Assembly (NCBI GenBank): GCA_017623955.1
Contig: JAGAOA010000039.1
Span: 1-12,519 of the forward strand
DNA: 12,519 nt
Direction of reading: 5' to 3'
Source of the DNA: Opitutales bacterium
GTDB taxonomy: Bacteria > Verrucomicrobiota > Verrucomicrobiae > Opitutales > CAG-312
Made by a program: the position numbers and the translations under genes
Shown: positions 7,729 through 12,519 of the stretch, in pieces
How the letters are laid out: each line of letters begins with the position of its first letter
Position numbering within the stretch: position 1 is the stretch's first letter
The notes under the pieces: generated by a model
The model's database searches: none
Told to the model about the DNA's origin: nothing
Seen by the model: only the letters and a program-made list of their open reading frames with translations

Positions 7729-10700
7729 ATGAAAAAAATTTTTATAGCTTTAACAGTTTTACTATTATTATTACTAGCAACAACGATTGGTATATCATCG
7801 TGGTTTTTAAACAATGTAAAACTCCAAACAGAAATTGCTAATTCTTTTTTAGAAAAAACAAATGGCTATGTAGAATCTGTACAAATAAATACTGACACTA
7901 TCAAAGTAAAAGGCTTTAAAATAAAATTGCCACAGGGAACATTCTCGGCTGAAGAGTTTGTATTTTCTTACTCAATTTCAAATCTAATTTCCAAAAAATT
8001 GACGGGAAATGGCACGTTAAAAAACGCAAAGATTGTGTTAGAAAACAATCCACAAATAACGCAAGAAAAAATAAAACAACAAGAAAAAATTACTAACGGA
8101 AATGAAAAATCAAATTCCCTAAAATTACCGATAGATATCGATATATCTTCGTTTGATGCGAATTTAGAAATAGTCAAAGATAAACAATCAATCTTTTCTA
8201 ACATAAAATTAACTAGTCTGAAATTAACTAAGAACGACATTGAGTTTGAACTGAATACATCACTAATTGCCATAGGCGAAAAATATACTATATTTGCAAA
8301 AAAATTAGGAAAAGTTGTAAATGCAAAAGTATTGGCAAATACGTCTGAAATTTTTATAGCAACTGCTGAATTAGAACCAGATTTTTCTGGCAAAGCAACT
8401 GCCAAACTAAATATTACTCCAACATCGATAGCTCCAATTGAAAAGGTCTTAAAGCTAGACTTGCCAAAAACAAACTCAGAGATATATACAAATGTAATAT
8501 TTAATGTTGCACAAAAACATTTTGCGATAAATAGCATATTGAAATGTAATGTTGATGAATTGAACAAATCAAAATTTACAAAAGAAATGCCTTTTAACTC
8601 TTGTGAATTTTCATCGACAATAAATGCCTCAATTAAATCTGATAACATAAATATAGCAAAGCTTGAATGTGATTTTTCTGCCGACAATGTTCCAGTTGCA
8701 AATCTAAAATGTGCAACTCCAATAGAAGCAAACTTACAAAACATAAAAACAAAAGATTGGATAAATATCGGTGTTTTAACTTTATCAATACCATCTAAAT
8801 TTATTGATAAAAAAATTGATGGAGATTTCTCTGCTGATAACATATCGGCAATATTAAACATATCCGCAAACAAAACACCTTCACTAAAAATATCTACACC
8901 AAAACCTGCAAACATTGAAAACGCAAAGTTCGTAAAAAATGCCGAAACTTTAGTTGAAAAACTAACGCTCTTTTTCGACATCAATGCCTTTGTTGATTTG
9001 AAAACAAAAAACTTTAATGCCGATACAAAAATTCAATCGGTTAAAATAGATGAAAAACAACTAACTATTGTAGCAAAGGCAAATAAAAACAATAATAGAA
9101 TTTTTATAGATTTATCAACTCAAGGATATTTAAATGCTCTGCTCTATTCTATAAATTCAATATCATCAAATTTAAAAAACAATTTTTTTGTAAATGCTCA
9201 AATAAATGCAGAAGTTGGAGAATTACTAGAAATAACGAAATTAAATACAGCAATCTCATGCGAAGATGCTCCTGAATTAGTATTAAATTCGCCCGAAAAA
9301 ATTATATATAATTTACATTCAAAAAAATTTGAAAATGTTTGTACTTTGAAGTTTAAGGCAAAAGATTTTCCATTTGCTCCGTTACGTCCATTTTCCCAAG
9401 GAGTTGACGCAAACACAATATCGCTTGAGGCAAACGCAAGATTAGAAAACTCTAATATAAAAGTTGATTCTAATTTTGAAATATCAGACTTTTCATATTC
9501 TAAAAATGCTCAAACATTAATTGACGATATTAATGCAAAAATACAATCGAGCATAGAATTTGAAATTGAAAATAAAAAAGTAAAAGCATCTTTACAAAAA
9601 ATAGAACTATCAAATAGCGCAACTACATTTTGTACGGCAAATGCAAATGTTGATGTATGTACATCGCCAATAAAGATAAATCTAGTTAAAAGTAATATAA
9701 ATCTACTATTACCACCAATTCTTTCAATTCCAGCTCTCTCAAAGTTTAACAATATAGAGCGTGGTAAAGTAGATTCGATAGTAGAAATGACATCGTTAGA
9801 AGATATAAAAATATCTGCAAAGATTTCTAACTTTGCCTCAAAAGAATATAGCGAACAAATTGAAAGTATTGTTGTTAATGTAATAGCAAAACTTGGATCT
9901 CAAATTAAAATAGATGCTCAAACTGATATAATATCTTGTAGAGGCACAACATCTGCTAAGGCAACAATAGAAAAATCAAAAGATATTTCAGCTTCTATCG
10001 AAGCAAAATCTATAATTATTGACGACTTATTAATTGTAAAATCGGCATTTGTAAATCCACTTTATGTAGAACAACCTTTGCCTGAGGGTAAAAAGAAAAT
10101 TCGTATACCAGATGAACTAAAGACATCTTCATCTTTGCAAGCGTTAAAATTAAAAGATAAAAAAGCATTCTGGAGTATAAATTCATCGGCAAATCTCAGT
10201 TTAAAAATCAATCAACTTCTCTTTAATAACACAACGCCTTTAAAAGATTTTATCGCCGAAGTGAAGCTTGATAACAACAAGATTGAACTATCCAAACTTT
10301 CGGCAGATATACTCAATGGTAAATTATCGGGTAACTTAAAAATTAATTTCGATGAAAAATTAGAGTTACCATACTGCATTGAACCATCGACATTAGTAGT
10401 CGACAACTTTGATGTATCAAGATTATCAACAGATGAATTCTTAAAGGGGATTTTCAATGTAAAAGTAACACTCTCTGGAACTGGAACAAACATTGAACAC
10501 TTAAAAAAATATGTGATAGGCTCTGCCAAATTTGAAGGTAAAAATGGCTCGATACGCTTGATTAGAGAAAATTCTGATATTGGTAAGAAAATCAGCTTAG
10601 CTCAAACAACTGCAAAATTAGTAAACGCATTTGTCAAAAGTAAAGATGTTGACTATTCTCTAAAGCTAGTTGAAAAATTTTCTAAAGTAAACTTCAATTC

Positions 10701-11070
10701 GGCTAAATTCGAGCTTTCACGCAACTCGACAGACTACAACATAAACTTCAATTCAGCAGAAATTGTGTCTACAGAGCTTATTATAAAATCTCTTAAAGGT
10801 ACCATATACTTCGACGCAATAAAATCTATAACAGAACAAGATATGGACATAGAACTTGCAATTTATTCAAAAAATGATGAGATTTTAAAAATGCTAAAAA
10901 GTGTGAATGCACTATCAACAACATCTGATATTGATGGTTTCAGCAAAAGCGAAAACTTTAAAATTTATGGAACTATTGCCAAACCTCAAACAAACTTGTT
11001 AGAAGTGCTAACAACAAACACTGCAGCACAAGTTCCTACAAAAATTTTGAAAAAATTAAAAATCTTCTAA
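7729..11070 (+). CDS. Large AsmA-like envelope protein
   Basis: A 1113-residue protein with a basic MKK start and one N-terminal hydrophobic anchor (about residues 4-27), then a long periplasmic chain of amphipathic beta-rich sequence, rich in Lys, Asn, Ser and Ile and with no catalytic motif. The C-terminal third shows the AsmA-like pattern: LSADILNGKLSG (856-867), FNVKVTLSGTGTNIEHLKKY (909-928), then a segment FEGKNGSIR (about 934-942) typical of the conserved AsmA C-terminal domain. AsmA/TamB/YhdP proteins form long hydrophobic grooves across the periplasm and take part in moving phospholipids to the outer membrane; that role is inferred here. FSADN occurs at 316-320 and 367-371 in different codons, suggesting an old internal repeat. 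It starts 10 nt after the glycosyltransferase-like gene, without a Shine-Dalgarno site, and its stop shares a base with the panB start. Confidence 0.75.
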   Translation: MKKIFIALTVLLLLLLATTIGISSWFLNNVKLQTEIANSFLEKTNGYVESVQINTDTIKVKGFKIKLPQGTFSAEEFVFSYSISNLISKKLTGNGTLKNAKIVLENNPQITQEKIKQQEKITNGNEKSNSLKLPIDIDISSFDANLEIVKDKQSIFSNIKLTSLKLTKNDIEFELNTSLIAIGEKYTIFAKKLGKVVNAKVLANTSEIFIATAELEPDFSGKATAKLNITPTSIAPIEKVLKLDLPKTNSEIYTNVIFNVAQKHFAINSILKCNVDELNKSKFTKEMPFNSCEFSSTINASIKSDNINIAKLECDFSADNVPVANLKCATPIEANLQNIKTKDWINIGVLTLSIPSKFIDKKIDGDFSADNISAILNISANKTPSLKISTPKPANIENAKFVKNAETLVEKLTLFFDINAFVDLKTKNFNADTKIQSVKIDEKQLTIVAKANKNNNRIFIDLSTQGYLNALLYSINSISSNLKNNFFVNAQINAEVGELLEITKLNTAISCEDAPELVLNSPEKIIYNLHSKKFENVCTLKFKAKDFPFAPLRPFSQGVDANTISLEANARLENSNIKVDSNFEISDFSYSKNAQTLIDDINAKIQSSIEFEIENKKVKASLQKIELSNSATTFCTANANVDVCTSPIKINLVKSNINLLLPPILSIPALSKFNNIERGKVDSIVEMTSLEDIKISAKISNFASKEYSEQIESIVVNVIAKLGSQIKIDAQTDIISCRGTTSAKATIEKSKDISASIEAKSIIIDDLLIVKSAFVNPLYVEQPLPEGKKKIRIPDELKTSSSLQALKLKDKKAFWSINSSANLSLKINQLLFNNTTPLKDFIAEVKLDNNKIELSKLSADILNGKLSGNLKINFDEKLELPYCIEPSTLVVDNFDVSRLSTDEFLKGIFNVKVTLSGTGTNIEHLKKYVIGSAKFEGKNGSIRLIRENSDIGKKISLAQTTAKLVNAFVKSKDVDYSLKLVEKFSKVNFNSAKFELSRNSTDYNINFNSAEIVSTELIIKSLKGTIYFDAIKSITEQDMDIELAIYSKNDEILKMLKSVNALSTTSDIDGFSKSENFKIYGTIAKPQTNLLEVLTTNTAAQVPTKILKKLKIF

Positions 11071-11846
11071 TGAAAAATACTGTAAAAACAATTTCAGCAA
11101 AAAAAGGCATTGAAAAAATTTCAATGATAACTGCATACGATGCAATGTTTGCCTCGCTAGCCGATAGAGCTGGAGCCGATATTATTTTAGTAGGCGATTC
11201 AGTGGGAAACACTGTTTTAGGATACGATAGTACTGTTGCTGTTACAATTCAAGTTATGTTACATCACGCAGCAGCTGTTGTTCGTGGAACAAAAAATGCA
11301 CTAGTGCTTGCAGATGTACCCTTTGCAATAGCTCATTATAGTTTTGATAAAATGCTAGAAGAAATATCAAAACTAATCCAAATTGCAGGTGCTGATGCTG
11401 TCAAAATTGAAGGTGGGAAAGCTATGGCAGAGAAAATTCGAAAGCTCACTGACGCTGGAATTGCTGTAATGGCTCATATCGGACTAGAACCTCAACAAGT
11501 ATTAAAACTTGGAGGTTACAGAAAATTTGGTAAAACAGATGTAGAAAAACAACTCCTTATAGAAGACGCAAAAGCATTAGAAAAAGCAGGAGCTTTTGCC
11601 CTGCTACTTGAAATGACAGATGCAGAAACTGCCGCAGAAATAACAAAAACTGTATCAATACCAACTATTGGAATTGGCTCTGGGCAAGATTGTGATGGAC
11701 AAGTTTTGGTATGTGCAGATATTCTTGGACTAACTAAAAATCCACCTAAATTTGTAAAGCAATATGCAAATTTAGATAAAGCTATTTTAGATGCATACAC
11801 TTCGTACATAAGTGATGTAAAATCTTTAAATTTCCCTAAAAAATAA
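11070..11846 (+). CDS. panB: 3-methyl-2-oxobutanoate (ketopantoate) hydroxymethyltransferase
   Basis: A 258-residue TIM-barrel enzyme of the usual PanB length. It makes ketopantoate from alpha-ketoisovalerate and methylene-tetrahydrofolate, the first step toward pantothenate and coenzyme A. Visible residues: TAYDAMFA (21-28); the metal and substrate ligands D43 in VGDSVGN, D82 in ADVPF and E114 in VKIEGG with K112; AHIGLEPQ (135-142); the probable catalytic E181 in LLLEMTD; and the glycine loop IGIGSGQDCDGQVL (200-213). A small variation is RKFGKT (151-156) where the common family sequence has a KxQG-like stretch. No panC or panD is seen in this window. The ATG overlaps the preceding stop by one base (TAATG), so translation is probably coupled; the SET gene follows after 1 nt. 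Confidence 0.96.
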   Translation: MKNTVKTISAKKGIEKISMITAYDAMFASLADRAGADIILVGDSVGNTVLGYDSTVAVTIQVMLHHAAAVVRGTKNALVLADVPFAIAHYSFDKMLEEISKLIQIAGADAVKIEGGKAMAEKIRKLTDAGIAVMAHIGLEPQQVLKLGGYRKFGKTDVEKQLLIEDAKALEKAGAFALLLEMTDAETAAEITKTVSIPTIGIGSGQDCDGQVLVCADILGLTKNPPKFVKQYANLDKAILDAYTSYISDVKSLNFPKK

Positions 11847-11847
11847 A

Positions 11848-12351
11848 ATGCAAAAAAAATACGAAGTCCGCTTATCTAAGATTCACGGCAATGGAGTTTT
11901 TGCAACGGCTCCAATAAAAAATGGAGAGTTTATCTTAGAGTATCTAGGAGAAAAAATAGACAAAGAAGAGTCTAATAAACGTGGATTAGAATATGAAGAA
12001 ATTGCAAAAAAAACAGGTTGTGGATGTGTATATATCTTTGAATTAGATGATGAATTTGATATTGATGGGAATTTTGATTACAATGATGCAAAGTTTATAA
12101 ATCACGCTTGTCGCACAAATTGCGAAGCCATTAATGAGGACGATTCTATTAAGTTTTATGCTACAAGAGATATCGATATAGGTGAAGAAATTTTATATAA
12201 CTACGGATACGCATTTGAACACTTTCTAGATCATCCTTGCAAATGTGGATTTCCAGAATGTGTAGGATATATAGTTGCAGTTGAAGATCGTCCAAAACTT
12301 CGCAAATACTTAAAGAAAAAGAAAAGCAAAAGTATTCTCAAAAAACAATAG
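11848..12351 (+). CDS. SET-domain protein lysine methyltransferase with post-SET zinc motif
   Basis: A 167-residue protein that is almost entirely SET plus post-SET. SAM-binding entry HGNGVFATAPI (13-23) corresponds to the GxG motif; FELDDEFDIDG (64-74) is the core strand pair; FINHACRTNC (83-92) is the NHxCxPN pseudoknot motif, with Ala and Thr replacing the usual Ser and Pro; GEEILYNYGY (112-121) supplies the GEELTYDY-like catalytic tyrosine, probably Y119. The post-SET CKCGFPEC (131-138) has the Cx1Cx4C spacing which, with C92, makes the four-cysteine zinc site known from eukaryotic Dim-5-type enzymes. A lysine-rich tail (153-166) follows. Such proteins methylate lysine side chains; bacterial and chlamydial members act on histone-like or host proteins. 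The substrate here is unknown. Last gene of the operon, 1 nt after panB, with a terminator 9 nt past the stop. Confidence 0.93.
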   Translation: MQKKYEVRLSKIHGNGVFATAPIKNGEFILEYLGEKIDKEESNKRGLEYEEIAKKTGCGCVYIFELDDEFDIDGNFDYNDAKFINHACRTNCEAINEDDSIKFYATRDIDIGEEILYNYGYAFEHFLDHPCKCGFPECVGYIVAVEDRPKLRKYLKKKKSKSILKKQ

Positions 12352-12359
12352 ACAAACAA

Positions 12360-12386
12360 AAAAGCCGAACACTACGTTCGGCTTTT
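12360..12386. terminator. Bidirectional intrinsic terminator
   Basis: A perfect 11-bp inverted repeat AAAAGCCGAAC / GTTCGGCTTTT with a 5-base loop (ACTAC). T's at the end of the right arm serve the rightward operon, and the A-tract on the left arm (extended by upstream A's) serves the convergent leftward gene. It sits 9 nt past the SET stop and 11 nt past the stop of the gene entering from the right. Confidence 0.9.
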
Positions 12387-12397
12387 CTATTATTATT

Positions 12398-12519
12398 TTA
12401 CTTAAAGTATTTTACGCCTGATGTAAAAATTGGCTGAATCTTATTACCCGATATATTCTTACCAACATTTATACCAAATCGTTCGGAGTGTCCCATTTTG
12501 CCTAATACAAGACCATCGG
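12398..12519 (-). CDS. C-terminal end of an unrecognised protein, cut by the window edge
   Basis: On the minus strand one frame is open from the edge (first full codon at 12517) to a TAA at 12400-12398, giving 39 codons; the other two frames stop early (the first at its sixth codon, the second at its twentieth). The peptide starts DGLVLGKMGHSERFG and ends QPIFTSGVKYFK. The alternating hydrophobic/polar pattern and the aromatic-rich end resemble the last strands of a beta-barrel such as an autotransporter translocator, but the fragment is too short to name. Convergent position with the SET gene across a shared hairpin supports a real gene end. Confidence 0.6.
   Translation of the reverse strand, partial: DGLVLGKMGHSERFGINVGKNISGNKIQPIFTSGVKYFK

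Noticed and set aside
7968..8984. A 338-codon open frame on the minus strand inside the AsmA-like gene
   Set aside because: It is antisense to a well-supported gene, has a Phe/Ser-biased composition expected from the complement of Lys/Glu/Asn-rich coding sequence, shows no recognisable motif and disrupts the operon.
1..12519. A defence, toxin-antitoxin, CRISPR or mobile element system
   Set aside because: No spaced direct repeats, transposase, integrase, nuclease, toxin or terminal inverted repeats were seen; all long frames on coherent strands are explained by core or envelope-type genes.

Overview
The window is 12.5 kb of A+T-rich, densely coding bacterial chromosome with no mobile elements, tRNA, rRNA or CRISPR. 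It splits at a 133-bp divergent intergenic region (2658-2790). Leftward lies a rod-shape/peptidoglycan elongation cluster, mreB-mreC-mreD-mrdA, with mrdA cut by the window edge. Rightward lies a tightly packed seven-gene run that ends at a clear hairpin terminator (12360-12386). Beyond the terminator a convergent gene enters from the right edge, with only its last 39 codons or so visible.

The rightward run encodes, in order: a three-module DsbD-type thiol:disulfide reductant transporter; a diaminopimelate decarboxylase (LysA-type); a hot-dog thioesterase (YbgC/4HBT type); a polytopic glycosyltransferase-like protein resembling the Agl23/TIGR03663 group; a 1113-residue AsmA-like envelope protein; ketopantoate hydroxymethyltransferase (PanB); and a small SET-domain protein lysine methyltransferase with a post-SET zinc motif. 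Gaps are 25, -4, -4, 10, -1 and 1 nt, so the genes are almost certainly co-transcribed and several are probably translationally coupled. Most have no visible Shine-Dalgarno sequence. The striking exception is mreC, which has GGAGG ahead of a TTG start.

The organism is a Gram-negative, diderm, DAP-peptidoglycan, elongating bacterium: MreBCD/PBP2, DsbD, an AsmA-like protein and LysA all fit. The bacterial SET protein and the TIGR03663-like protein make the PVC group (Verrucomicrobiota/Lentisphaerota, possibly a low-GC host-associated lineage) my best guess. That is inference from protein flavour, not a database match.

Functionally the two units share a theme. The left unit builds the lateral wall. 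The right unit mixes envelope functions (periplasmic redox, lysine/DAP balance, membrane glycosyl transfer, AsmA-type inner-to-outer membrane function) with coenzyme A precursor synthesis and a protein methyltransferase. The most unusual item is the SET-domain gene at the end of the operon. No wholly new multi-gene system is evident; the main novelty lies in the operon composition, the SET protein and the unusual LysA variant.
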